From Nodularia spumigena CCY9414 (GTDB lineage: Bacteria > Cyanobacteriota > Cyanobacteriia > Cyanobacteriales > Nostocaceae), in the NCBI RefSeq assembly GCF_000340565.2, contig NZ_CP007203.1:2262443-2326442 (forward strand): a stretch of DNA of 64,000 nt, in the 5' to 3' direction. The position numbers and the translations under genes were made by a program. How positions within the stretch are numbered: position 1 is the stretch's first letter; every line of letters starts with the position of its first letter. This document shows, in pieces, positions 26,006 through 34,665 of the stretch. The notes under the pieces were generated by a model. The model was given only the letters and a program-made list of their open reading frames with translations. It did not search any database and had not been told where the DNA came from.

Positions 26006-27403
26006 ATGGCACAATCAATTTCTTTATCTTTGGGGAACTCTCCCACTTCTTCAACGGGTGTTTGGGTAAAGTTAGTGGCTTTATTTAAGACTCTCGGTAC
26101 TTTGACATTATTACTCATAGCTTTGCCGTTTAATGCTTTAATAGTATTGATATCTTTGTTGTGGGGTTTTGTGCGATCGCCTTTTAGACAAAAAGCTGTG
26201 GTCGCAGAACATCCGCAGACTATCTTGGTAAGTGGAGCCAAGATGACCAAAGCTTTACAATTGGCTCGTTGTTTTCACGCAGCCGGACACCGAGTTATTT
26301 TGATTGAAGGTCACAAATATTGGTTATCTGGACATCGATTCTCTAAAGCAGTCAGTGGTTTTTATACAGTTCCGGCTCCGCAATTAGACCCAGAAGCCTA
26401 TATTCAGGCGTTGGTAGACATCGTTGAAAAAGAGCAGGTTGACGTTTATGTACCTGTATGCAGTCCTGTTGCCAGTTACTACGACTCTTTAGCAAAGCCG
26501 GCATTATCGGAATACTGCGAAGTTTTCCATTTTGATGCAGATGTTACCAAGATGTTGGATGATAAATTTGCTTTTACTGCTCAGGCGCGATCGCTTGGTT
26601 TATCTGTACCCAAATCCTTTAAAATCACAGATACCCAACAAGTGATCAATTTTGATTTTAGTCAAGAAACCCACAAATATATATTAAAAAATATTGCTTA
26701 CGATTCCGTTCGCCGCTTAAATTTAACCAAACTTCCCTGCGACACCCCAGAAGAAACGGCAGCCTTTGTCAACAGTTTACCCATCAGCGAAGAAAACCCT
26801 TGGATTATGCAAGAGTTTATTCCTGGGAAGGAGTTATGCACACATAGCACAGTGCGAGACGGAGAATTAAGATTGCATTGCTGTTCAGACTCATCTGCAT
26901 TTCAAATCAACTATGAAAACGTAGAAAATACCCAAATTCGGGAATGGGTGCAACACTTCGTTAAAAGTTTAGCCCTAACTGGGCAAATTTCCTTCGACTT
27001 CATCCAAGCTGAATCCGGGACAGTGTACGCCATTGAATGCAATCCCCGTACCCATTCAGCCATCACCATGTTCTACAATCATCCCGGTGTAGCAGAAGCT
27101 TATCTAGGTAAAACTACCCTAGATGCACCCTTAGAACCCCTAACAAATAGCAAACCCACCTACTGGATATATCACGAAATCTGGAGACTAACAGGTATAC
27201 GTTCCTGGAAACAACTGCAAACAGCAGTAAATACCCTATTGCGAGGCACAGATGCCATTTTCCAGCTTAATGACCCCGTACCATTCCTTACCTTACATCA
27301 CTGGCAGATTCCCCTACTACTGCTAAAAAACCTGCAACAACTCAAAGGCTGGGTAAAAATAGACTTCAACATTGGTAAACTCGTAGAACTAGACGGCGAC
27401 TAA
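26006..27403 (+). CDS. mysC: ATP-grasp ligase forming mycosporine-glycine (MysC)
   Basis: Starting at the ATG 26006, which follows GAAGGAC, the protein is 465 residues; an open frame 81 bp longer lies in the inverted repeat and is rejected. A hydrophobic segment at residues about 22-50 (LFKTLGTLTLLLIALPFNAL) may anchor it. The ATP-grasp fold covers about residues 120-400, with MLDDKFAFTAQARSLGLSVP, IMQEFIPGKELCTH and VYAIECNPRTHSAI. It activates 4-deoxygadusol with ATP and joins glycine. Adjacent mysD supports the assignment. Confidence 0.92.
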   Translation: MAQSISLSLGNSPTSSTGVWVKLVALFKTLGTLTLLLIALPFNALIVLISLLWGFVRSPFRQKAVVAEHPQTILVSGAKMTKALQLARCFHAAGHRVILIEGHKYWLSGHRFSKAVSGFYTVPAPQLDPEAYIQALVDIVEKEQVDVYVPVCSPVASYYDSLAKPALSEYCEVFHFDADVTKMLDDKFAFTAQARSLGLSVPKSFKITDTQQVINFDFSQETHKYILKNIAYDSVRRLNLTKLPCDTPEETAAFVNSLPISEENPWIMQEFIPGKELCTHSTVRDGELRLHCCSDSSAFQINYENVENTQIREWVQHFVKSLALTGQISFDFIQAESGTVYAIECNPRTHSAITMFYNHPGVAEAYLGKTTLDAPLEPLTNSKPTYWIYHEIWRLTGIRSWKQLQTAVNTLLRGTDAIFQLNDPVPFLTLHHWQIPLLLLKNLQQLKGWVKIDFNIGKLVELDGD

Positions 27404-27407
27404 ATCA

Positions 27408-27427
27408 GTTAACAGTTAACAGTTAAC
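27408..27427. repeat. triple GTTAACA repeat after mysC
   Basis: Three GTTAACA units follow the mysC stop, and a partial inverse copy (TTAACTGTTAA) lies 35 bp later. With the TTTGCGACTTTGCGCCTTTGCG pattern before mysD this makes a 127-bp gap that may separate mysD expression from mysABC. Confidence 0.6.
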
Positions 27428-27530
27428 ACGCCGATTTAATCAGGGGTTTCGTCTCAATTAACTGTTAAAAAACTCTCTTTACCTTTGCGACTTTGCGCCT
27501 TTGCGTGACACTAATCCATATTAATAAACT

Positions 27531-28583
27531 ATGCCATTACTTAATATCCTGCACTTAGTCGGTTCTGCACAGAATGATTTTTACTGCGATTTGTCACGGC
27601 TTTATGCTCAAGATTGCTTAACGGCAACAGCAGAGCGATCGCGCTATCATTTCCAAATAGCATACATTACACCTGATGGCAAGTGGAGATTTCCTCGCTC
27701 TCTTAATCTAGAAGATATCGCGATCGCTAAACCGATTTCTCTGGTTGAAGCAATACAATTTATCACAGCGCAAAACATTGACCTCGTGTTACCACAAATG
27801 TTTTGTATTCCGGGAATGACTTACTACCGCGCTTTATTCGACCTGCTCAAAATTCCTTGCGTAGGTAATAGTGCGGATATTATGGCAATAGCCAGCCACA
27901 AAGCCAGAACTAAAGCAATTGTCGCCGCAGCAGGGGTGAAAGTACCACGAGGAGAACTGCTTCGCCCCGGAGATGTGCCAACAATTACACCTCCAGTAGT
28001 GATTAAACCAGTAAGTTCTGACAACTCTTTAGGGGTGGCTTTAGTCAAAGAAGCTAGTGACTATGAGGCTGCTTTGCAAACAGCATTTGAGTATGCAGAT
28101 GAGGTGATTGTCGAAACATTCATTGAACTTGGTCGGGAAGTCAGATGTGGTATCATTGTCAAAGATGGGGACTTAGTGGGTTTACCCCTGGAAGAATATA
28201 AATTAGACCCTGACGAGAAACCCATCCGCAGCTATGCTGATAAACTCCAAAAAACCGATGATGGTAACTTGAGTTTTAGCGCGAAAGATAATATGAAGTC
28301 TTGGATTGTAGACCCTAGCGACCCCATTACCAAAAGGGTTCAGGAAGTAGCTAAAATGTGTCATCAGGCTTTGGGTTGTCGCCACTACAGTTTATTTGAT
28401 TTCCGCATCGACCCACAGGGACAACCTTGGTTTTTAGAAGCCGGCTTGTATTGTTCTTTTGCTCCTAAAAGTGTGATATCCTGTATGGCGATCGCTGCGG
28501 GAATTCCTCTCAATGAGTTATTCATGACGGTTATTCATGAAACATTGAGCAGTAGTAATTTACATCAGTTTTCATGTATTTGA
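27531..28583 (+). CDS. mysD: D-Ala-D-Ala ligase-like enzyme forming disubstituted MAAs (MysD)
   Basis: The 350-residue protein has a D-alanine-D-alanine ligase/ATP-grasp fold: PCVGNSADIMAIASHKARTK, TPPVVIKPVSSDNSLGVAL, VIVETFIELGREVRCGI and FDFRIDPQGQPWFLEAGLYCS. MysD joins a second amino acid (serine for shinorine, threonine for porphyra-334) to mycosporine-glycine. Nonribosomal peptide synthetase MysE is the alternative in some species and is absent here. No good ribosome-binding site is seen before ATG 27531. The product amino acid cannot be predicted reliably from sequence. Confidence 0.92.
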   Translation: MPLLNILHLVGSAQNDFYCDLSRLYAQDCLTATAERSRYHFQIAYITPDGKWRFPRSLNLEDIAIAKPISLVEAIQFITAQNIDLVLPQMFCIPGMTYYRALFDLLKIPCVGNSADIMAIASHKARTKAIVAAAGVKVPRGELLRPGDVPTITPPVVIKPVSSDNSLGVALVKEASDYEAALQTAFEYADEVIVETFIELGREVRCGIIVKDGDLVGLPLEEYKLDPDEKPIRSYADKLQKTDDGNLSFSAKDNMKSWIVDPSDPITKRVQEVAKMCHQALGCRHYSLFDFRIDPQGQPWFLEAGLYCSFAPKSVISCMAIAAGIPLNELFMTVIHETLSSSNLHQFSCI

Positions 28584-28599
28584 ACCACATCTGTCGTCA

Positions 28600-28619
28600 G
28601 GGCGCAAGGCCTTGCGCCC
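28600..28619. terminator. perfect 20-bp palindrome after mysD, possible terminator
   Basis: GGGCGCAAGG and CCTTGCGCCC are adjacent inverse complements about 17 bp after the mysD stop. It could end the mys transcript, but no T-run follows, and similar palindromes are dispersed in these genomes. Confidence 0.4.
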
Positions 28620-28670
28620 CTACCGCGTGGTCTATTTACCCGAAAATAGCTGTAAAATGAAGAAATAAAT

Positions 28671-29192
28671 TTAATCAATTTCAGTTACTAGCCATTGCCA
28701 CTCGGTAACTACATTGTTGGGTATCTTGAGAACCAATGGCTTGACGCTTTTAGTTGGCACATAGAGTTTGAGTGCATCGGTGCTTGACAATTGGGGTAAA
28801 ACATTAGTCAAATTATATTCACCTACATTCGGTGCAGGTGCAGCTAAAGCGTAAACATCGGATGCACTCAACAATTTTCCTGATGCTGCTTCAATTTCTA
28901 ATGGTTGGGGGTGGGCAATTTCAGCAATACCAGGAAAACCCACTACACGTAATCTTAAGTCTTTGACTGGACTATTGTAATTTTGTTTGAACAGCAGCAC
29001 CTGCCAAGCGTACCCTTTTTCATCTTTGATCGATACTTGGGAGTGATAGCGCAAAACACCAGGGGAATCATGATGTTGGCGCAGCAACGCTTGTGCTGAT
29101 TCTACACCCCATAAGCCAACTGTCAAGACAATTAGGATTATGAGGGCGCAACGTCGCAAATATTGCCCAAATTTTGACTTCAGGTGACACAT
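28671..29192 (-). CDS. DUF3122-like secreted protein
   Basis: The 173-residue protein has an N-terminal signal-like helix (ALIILIVLTVGLWGVESAQA) and then a beta-rich body with HSQVSIKDEKGYAWQVLLFK and LRLRVVGFPGIAEIAHPQPL. This matches the cyanobacterial DUF3122 family of unknown function. It is expected outside the cytoplasm or on the thylakoid lumen side. It is convergent with mysD. Confidence 0.75.
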   Translation of the reverse strand: MCHLKSKFGQYLRRCALIILIVLTVGLWGVESAQALLRQHHDSPGVLRYHSQVSIKDEKGYAWQVLLFKQNYNSPVKDLRLRVVGFPGIAEIAHPQPLEIEAASGKLLSASDVYALAAPAPNVGEYNLTNVLPQLSSTDALKLYVPTKSVKPLVLKIPNNVVTEWQWLVTEID

Positions 29193-29203
29193 ACACTCAA
29201 TAT

Positions 29204-29764
29204 TTATTGCACCAAAGATCGGATGATGCCAAGCAGAGAACCTAAGAGTAGCACTATACCGCTTAGAGCAAGTCCTAAGTTGACAATTTCATAGACAAAA
29301 CTATACTTATATTCACAAAAATCAATATATATTTTAGGAAAAAATCAACTACTTGATATATAATACGGTGATATCAAGTATTGAATTGAGACTATTGCCG
29401 ACGCGAAAACCAAGCAATGATGGTGGTAGTCTTTTTCAGAAACTTAATTGGAACACAATCGCGTCTGGCTAAGGCGTGAAAGTCTACTGAGGGATAACTG
29501 CTCCCATGCTCCCGTTGAAGTAGAAAGTAAAGTCTAGTTTTGTCTAGGTTTTATATAGCAGAATAACCATAAAGCGGGTAGGAAGAAAACCATTTGCTCT
29601 AGGGTATTTTGTTGCACACGCACCACTCTTTCAAAGTCGGGGTTTCCAGTCATTTGGGGAGGTAAGACTTTGTATTTGGCTCTGGCTCGACCAACGTTAA
29701 TGGTGATGAATAAATACAGCAACAGTGTGAGAACAGTTATCACCAGTCCAAGGCAACATATCAA
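29204..29764 (-). pseudogene. MAPEG-family membrane protein gene broken by a 297-bp element
   Basis: On the minus strand, 29764-29563 encodes the N-terminal half of a MAPEG protein (INVGRARAKYKV, MTGNPDFERVVRVQQNTLEQ, FFLPALWLF). The frame then runs into the inserted element. The native C-terminus (SGIVLLLGSLLGIIRSLVQ, stop at 29204) lies beyond the element. About 38 residues between the two parts are missing, and a possible upstream ATG start (MLPWTG) is out of frame. MAPEG proteins are small membrane glutathione-linked enzymes or unknowns; this copy is non-functional. Confidence 0.8.
29266..29562. mobile_element. 297-bp non-coding mobile element, copy 1
   Basis: The whole 297 bp recurs at 63690-63986 with only two base differences and no length change. 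It encodes no protein. It contains a perfect 10-bp hairpin (TACTTGATAT at 29350-29359 with ATATCAAGTA at 29371-29380) near one end and a structured CTACTGAGGGA...CTCCC...GAAGTAG region near the other. It has no terminal inverted repeats. It truncated a MAPEG gene. The pattern resembles a non-autonomous IS200/IS605 derivative with a guide-RNA-like end, but this class is inferred. Confidence 0.75.
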
Positions 29765-29880
29765 AATCCTAGCCTAAAAAGATAAATAAAGCGATCATCG
29801 CTCAAAGATTATCATTAATCCCGCCGCATATCCACAGGTATAAAACCTCATGTGATTACACAACGGGCGACATTTGTCAA

Positions 29881-30372
29881 TTAAATATTTAAATCGCGCA
29901 AAGCTAAACGAATTTGCTCTACACGCCTGCGATTTACACCGAGATCCGATTCTCCTATGCGAGATGCAGAGCGGGTATGAATCACAGGCTCATCAGCAGG
30001 TAAATAAAATTCTACATCATCCACAAATTTAAAGATGCGGCTTTTAGAAAGAGCATGAATGTAATTATCTGTTTGTTCTATCACCTCTGTGCGGGGAACA
30101 ACGCTGAGAACTTTGAGTAAAGTTTCTCTGGCTGCATCGCGGTCTACATGATAGGTAATGGGGTCAATAGCGTGTTTAGCATCAGCATCTTGGCTAACAA
30201 CACAGTTATCTGAAGTTGGACAAGCACTCAGATGACCATTTTCAACTCCCAAGCCAGAAGAGTCAGCCCAAGCAGGTGTAGGAAGTATTAAACCACTAAT
30301 CAAGGTGAGGAAGATGACAAAGGAGATCATCCGGCGGAGTGGGTGTGTCAAGGCTGTTAGTAGATGAGACAT
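29881..30372 (-). CDS. DUF1499-domain exported protein
   Basis: Starting at ATG 30372 the protein is 163 residues. An N-terminal hydrophobic signal (MISFVIFLTLISGLILPTPAWA) is followed by a DUF1499 region: CPTSDNCVVSQ, IHALSKSRIFKFVDDVEFYL and SASRIGESDLGVNRRRVEQI. The family is widespread in phototrophs and its function is unknown. It is probably lumenal or periplasmic. Confidence 0.85.
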   Translation of the reverse strand: MSHLLTALTHPLRRMISFVIFLTLISGLILPTPAWADSSGLGVENGHLSACPTSDNCVVSQDADAKHAIDPITYHVDRDAARETLLKVLSVVPRTEVIEQTDNYIHALSKSRIFKFVDDVEFYLPADEPVIHTRSASRIGESDLGVNRRRVEQIRLALRDLNI

Positions 30373-30464
30373 GATAAAGTTATTCGTCAAGGTTTGAATA
30401 GCACTTTATCATTTTCTTTCATTTTGGGTGGGGGCGAGAAGACAACTGCACCGTCAAACCTTGA

Positions 30465-30716
30465 TTATTTTTGATTTTGCGACTTAAACCGACCTGCAAT
30501 AAATTCTCGCTTATGTAAATGTTTTGTTTTGCGTTTGGTAACTCGCTCTCGCCACATTTTGAAACTAGATTCTTTCATTTGCTGGCGCATTAAAGCAATT
30601 ACCTGTTTCTCTTGTAGCCCAAACTGAGCCTCAATAGCTTCCATAGGTGTTCTATCTTCCCATGCCATTTCAATGATGCGATCAATAGTTTGGGTATCAA
30701 GATTTGGTAACTTCAT
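30465..30716 (-). CDS. TIGR03643-family small protein
   Basis: From ATG 30716 the product is 83 residues, beginning MKLPNLDTQTIDRIIEMAWE and containing TPMEAIEAQFGLQEKQVIALM, a helix-turn-helix-like stretch. A longer open frame overlaps the upstream acetyltransferase gene and is not preferred. This is the small conserved TIGR03643 family of unknown function. The gene lies 37 bp downstream of the acetyltransferase. Confidence 0.75.
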   Translation of the reverse strand: MKLPNLDTQTIDRIIEMAWEDRTPMEAIEAQFGLQEKQVIALMRQQMKESSFKMWRERVTKRKTKHLHKREFIAGRFKSQNQK

Positions 30717-30753
30717 GCTTTTGCTAAATTTGTCAATTTTATCTACATCTATT

Positions 30754-31296
30754 TTAATGTAGCTTTCTTTCCTTGATTGGTTCTGCCGGATTTCCTGCAT
30801 AAATAGTCATGGATGCCAATGATTTAGCCGCAACTCCCCCTATAGTTAACACAGCGCCTTTCCCAATAGTAACGCCGGGGCCAATTACTGACTTGGCTCC
30901 AATCCAACTACTTTCTTGAATATAAATTGGGGCAATTTTTAACTCAAAGTTAAGGTCACTCCAATCATGATTCCCGGTACAGAGATACACACCTTGAGAT
31001 ATGCACGCATGACTTTCTATAGTCACAGGAGCCAGGTTATCTATCCAAGCATCTTCACCAATCCAAACATAATCACCTAAAGTTAACCGCCAAGGAAACT
31101 TCACCCGCATTCCTGGCTTAATGCGAACACCTTCACCAATGCTAGCTCCAAATATCCGTAATATCCCCACCTTCACAGATGTGATGGGAAGCCAAGAACT
31201 CTCAACTAAAGGAGAGCCAACGAAGTACCACAAAAGCTGTTTCCAGTAAGGTGCGCCAGGGGTATAATTGCCCAGAGTGTATTTATCTAGCCGCAT
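30754..31296 (-). CDS. WcaF-type hexapeptide acetyltransferase
   Basis: The ATG at 31296 gives 180 residues and overlaps the end of the DUF218 gene by 14 bp; the longer frame opens inside that gene. The left-handed beta-helix repeat region includes GASIGEGVRIKPG, GDYVWIGEDAWIDN and IGPGVTIGKGAVLTIGG, and the catalytic-site GNHDW is present. It matches the WcaF family that O-acetylates exopolysaccharide sugars. It is the last clear polysaccharide gene at the left end of the minus-strand locus. Confidence 0.85.
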   Translation of the reverse strand: MRLDKYTLGNYTPGAPYWKQLLWYFVGSPLVESSWLPITSVKVGILRIFGASIGEGVRIKPGMRVKFPWRLTLGDYVWIGEDAWIDNLAPVTIESHACISQGVYLCTGNHDWSDLNFELKIAPIYIQESSWIGAKSVIGPGVTIGKGAVLTIGGVAAKSLASMTIYAGNPAEPIKERKLH

Positions 31297-31870
31297 AAAA
31301 TGGCTCACGAAAACGAGGGTGAAAGCTGGCTCCGGTAAGACCTGATACAATCCATAATAGGGAACGTCCACTATCTCTGACGATGCGAACAATGGATTCT
31401 CTAGGTTTTTGGGAGGGTATAGGGACAGGGGTAAATGTGATTCCTTGACTACCTAATACTAAAGTAGCTATGGCTTTGGCTCTGGGCAGATGATAGGCAG
31501 AGGTAATTAAGTAGATATGCTGAATATGGTTGTGCTTAAAATCATCAACAAGGCTGGTAAAGTTGGTAACAGTGTCAACCGCGAGGTAATCGAGGTGCAG
31601 GCGGTGGTTGGAAATATTTGCATTTTGGAAGATGGCTTGGGCTTGTTTTGGGGGAATACCGCTAGAAACCCATATATCTAAATGGGGATGTTTTTTGGCA
31701 AATTCAGCAGTAAATTCTTCTCGTTCTGGACTACCGCCAAGGGTCAGGATTGCTTGGGGATGGGGAGACTGGTAAGAGGCGATCGCTAGTCGGATGGGGA
31801 TTATACTCAATAATGCTAGGATAAAACCTGCTAGAATTAGAAACATATATGTTTTGTTCAGTTTTAACAT
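31283..31870 (-). CDS. DUF218 (YdcF/ElyC-like) membrane protein
   Basis: The 195-residue protein has an N-terminal transmembrane helix (MFLILAGFILALLSIIPIRL). The DUF218 signatures are AILTLGGSPEREEF and IYLITSAYHLPRAKAIATLV. The family is linked to envelope or polysaccharide metabolism (ElyC, SanA) with no proved reaction. Overlap with the acetyltransferase gene suggests cotranscription. Confidence 0.8.
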   Translation of the reverse strand: MLKLNKTYMFLILAGFILALLSIIPIRLAIASYQSPHPQAILTLGGSPEREEFTAEFAKKHPHLDIWVSSGIPPKQAQAIFQNANISNHRLHLDYLAVDTVTNFTSLVDDFKHNHIQHIYLITSAYHLPRAKAIATLVLGSQGITFTPVPIPSQKPRESIVRIVRDSGRSLLWIVSGLTGASFHPRFREPFYAAR

Positions 31871-31928
31871 GGCATCAACTGAAATGAGTTTTAATTCTAG
31901 CCTATGCTATAATTCTAAGGATCAGCCA

Positions 31929-32693
31929 TTATTGGAGTTTTTCTGCTTCTATTAAATGTATGCTGAGAAGAACTTCGGCTAATACACGCTGAAATGTATA
32001 GTACCAACCTTGCCAACCATCAAGAATAGCACCTTTGACGATGAGGCAATAAACAAAGATAATTAATGGTGCTAAGATTTTTTGTTTACGGATGCGATCG
32101 CTTAAACTGAGTTCATTGTTGGGAGTTTCTAGAAGCTTTTTGGTTTCAATCACCATGTAACGTTCTTGCGCCCATAGCCAACGACTTAATGGTTTGCGAT
32201 CGTCATGGTAAATGTATGCTGAAAGTTGACTAGACTGACCTTGATTTTTTAGTAGTTGGGTATGACCATCATCAATATAAATGGCTTTATTTTTACGAAA
32301 TAAAAATTCACGGGGAGGAAGTATAGTACTTCGTAAAGGTTTGCCAAATACGCAATACTTGAACTTTGCAAAATAACCATCAATGGTAGTGTCTAGAGGT
32401 AAATTACTAATTTCATTAATCAGTTCCTTTGTCAGCACATAATCTGCATCCAGAGACAGAACCCATTCTGATTTAACTTGCTCTAAGCCATAGTTCCATT
32501 GAGTAGCGTGAGTATCAAATTTGCGTTTAAAAACTTCTACTTTAGGGTAAGAAGATAAAATCTCTAAGGTTTCATCTGTACTATAACTATCAATAACAAC
32601 GATTCTATTTGCCCATGTCAGTTTTTGCAGAGTACGCTGGATATTGGGTGCTTCGTTGTAAGTCAGGATAAGCGGGGTAACTTGTTCTAGCAT
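31929..32693 (-). CDS. family 2 glycosyltransferase (WaaE-like)
   Basis: The 254-residue GT-A enzyme has PLILTYNEAPNIQRTLQKLTWA at its start, IVVIDSYSTDETL, and the nucleotide-metal motif VLSLDADYVL. The short length and HTQLLKNQG region resemble lipopolysaccharide core beta-glucosyltransferases of the WaaE type. It acts at the cytoplasmic face of the inner membrane. Donor and acceptor are not known. Confidence 0.8.
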   Translation of the reverse strand: MLEQVTPLILTYNEAPNIQRTLQKLTWANRIVVIDSYSTDETLEILSSYPKVEVFKRKFDTHATQWNYGLEQVKSEWVLSLDADYVLTKELINEISNLPLDTTIDGYFAKFKYCVFGKPLRSTILPPREFLFRKNKAIYIDDGHTQLLKNQGQSSQLSAYIYHDDRKPLSRWLWAQERYMVIETKKLLETPNNELSLSDRIRKQKILAPLIIFVYCLIVKGAILDGWQGWYYTFQRVLAEVLLSIHLIEAEKLQ

Positions 32694-32722
32694 AGTGGAT
32701 ATGTAGGCAACAATGAAGTTAA

Positions 32723-33376
32723 CTATTTAGGGATACTAGAACATAACATTGACTTCCAAACATAAGGATAACCGCCCGCAAATTTAAATTTTATATCTGT
32801 ACAACCTTCTGATTTGAGTAAATTCGTCATTGTTGCAACAGAGAAAAACTTGATATGTCCACCATCCCAAAGAGCGGTAAAATGTTGATCCATTCTACCA
32901 GAAATACCAAGGATAAGATTTTTGAGATAGCCGTGATAGGGAGTAGTCAGTATTAAACTCCCATTGGGCTTGAGGCATTTTTTAGCACTTATCACTAATT
33001 CTTTGGGGAAAAACAAATGCTCAATTACTTCAGTAGAAATGACAATATCAAAGTTATTGCCTATTTCTGCATAGGGAAGATTATAAATGCTACCTTGAAC
33101 AAACTTGCAGTTGGGAAAAGTATCTTGGGCTAACTGTACCCCTGATACTGATTCTTCAACTCCGACAACTTCATAACCGTGTTGTGCAATTAAGTTACTC
33201 AAACTCCCATTACCACAACCTATATCTAAAATGCGTGGTTTTTGTTTATTTTCCACGACAGCAGCAGCAGTTTCCGATATCATCTCCATTAGAGCAGGAA
33301 TAATGTAATCATGATGGTGTGATGTTTGGCTATCTCGGTAGGAGTATTGGTATTTTTTATTAGTATTTGTATACAT
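32723..33376 (-). CDS. class I SAM-dependent methyltransferase
   Basis: A 217-residue methyltransferase with ILDIGCGNGSLSNLIAQHGY as the S-adenosylmethionine site, then DIVISTEVIEHLFFPKELV. It belongs to a sugar-linked Methyltransf_11/23 group and probably methylates a sugar or small precursor in the polysaccharide pathway. It lies 29 bp upstream of the GT2 gene on the same strand. Confidence 0.8.
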   Translation of the reverse strand: MYTNTNKKYQYSYRDSQTSHHHDYIIPALMEMISETAAAVVENKQKPRILDIGCGNGSLSNLIAQHGYEVVGVEESVSGVQLAQDTFPNCKFVQGSIYNLPYAEIGNNFDIVISTEVIEHLFFPKELVISAKKCLKPNGSLILTTPYHGYLKNLILGISGRMDQHFTALWDGGHIKFFSVATMTNLLKSEGCTDIKFKFAGGYPYVWKSMLCSSIPK

Positions 33377-33434
33377 GATTTCTCATCCTAGATTAGTTAG
33401 TAAATGTGGATTGCGGAAGAGTTACTCAATGAAA

Positions 33435-34601
33435 TTATTTTTGGCTAGTTATGTCTTGATAAATTGACAGCATTTTTGTAGCTATACTATCCCATGTATA
33501 ATTTTCTAGGATAAACTGCCGAGCGCGATCGCCCATCTCTTTAGCTAAAATGGGTTCTTGCAAAAATTTTATTAAGGCATTGGCTATTTGGTCAGCATCA
33601 ATATCAACTATACTAGCAGCACTAGCCGTCCCAGCTTCCGGAAAATTACAGCCAGTAGTGATGACACAGGGTAAACCAGTAGCCATCCCTTCTAATACTG
33701 ACATACTAAAACCTTCAGAATAAGAAGGCGCAACATAGATGTTAGCTGCTGCTAAACTTGCATATTTTATATCACCTTTAAGCATTCCTGTAAAGGTGAC
33801 ACCATCCCTACACCCTGCTTCAATAAAGTAGCTTTCCGCCGTGGGCAAAAATCCTGTATTATCAGGACCAGCAACAATCAAGTGAGTTTCGGGAAATTTT
33901 TCATATACTTGAGCAAAAGCAGGGGCTAATAAATCTAATCCTTTTTTGGGATCAATACGTCCTAAAAATATAATTAATATTTTATTGCGAGTTTCAGGAA
34001 ACTGTTGATAAAAAATATCTGAGCTAGGAAGAGATGCAAAATCTATACTATGAATGCCATTAGGCACGAAAACTAACGAAGTTTCTAAGCCAAGAGTCTT
34101 TATGTGTCTGGCTTCAGTAGAAGCTGTCATTTGCATAGCATTGGCTGTTTGGAGTGCAGGCTTTTCCACAAGAGTAAAGTATAGTTTTTTCTTCCAAGCT
34201 TTATAAGCCAATGCCCACGGTTCCATCATGCCGTGAGGAGTGGCAATATATGGAATTTTACGAAATTTGCAAGCCCAATGAGCAGCTAGAACTGGATAAG
34301 AAAAGATAGCATTAGTATGTACAATATTATAGTTAGTTACATTTTCAAATAACCATTTTGTCATCGAGCCAGTGAATTTGTAATCTAACAAATTTAAATA
34401 GGGAAAATACTGAATCCGATAATATTTTTTTATTGTCCATTGATTTAAAGGCACATCTAAATCTGTAGAACCATTTGCATTAGTAGCGATAATATCAACA
34501 CTAATACCTAATTTAGCGATTGACTCTGCTAACTCCAGAACAATTTTGGTCGGGCCGCCATAGACATTTCCCAATGCAGGGATAACCATTAAAATTTTCA
34601 T
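33435..34601 (-). CDS. GT4 glycosyltransferase
   Basis: From ATG 34601 the protein is 388 residues (another ATG lies two codons earlier). The N-terminal half has VIPALGNVYGGPTKIVLEL and the C-terminal half has IFLGRIDPKKGLDLLAPAF and the retaining GT4 motif YSEGFSMSVLEGMATGLPCV. GT-B fold, nucleotide-sugar dependent, cytoplasmic. The sugar cannot be inferred. Confidence 0.85.
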   Translation of the reverse strand: MKILMVIPALGNVYGGPTKIVLELAESIAKLGISVDIIATNANGSTDLDVPLNQWTIKKYYRIQYFPYLNLLDYKFTGSMTKWLFENVTNYNIVHTNAIFSYPVLAAHWACKFRKIPYIATPHGMMEPWALAYKAWKKKLYFTLVEKPALQTANAMQMTASTEARHIKTLGLETSLVFVPNGIHSIDFASLPSSDIFYQQFPETRNKILIIFLGRIDPKKGLDLLAPAFAQVYEKFPETHLIVAGPDNTGFLPTAESYFIEAGCRDGVTFTGMLKGDIKYASLAAANIYVAPSYSEGFSMSVLEGMATGLPCVITTGCNFPEAGTASAASIVDIDADQIANALIKFLQEPILAKEMGDRARQFILENYTWDSIATKMLSIYQDITSQK

Positions 34602-34665
34602 ATTCAAGGCTTGCAGATTAGTGTAAAAGTGTTATAAGTATATAAGAGTTAATCCGGCACTGACA

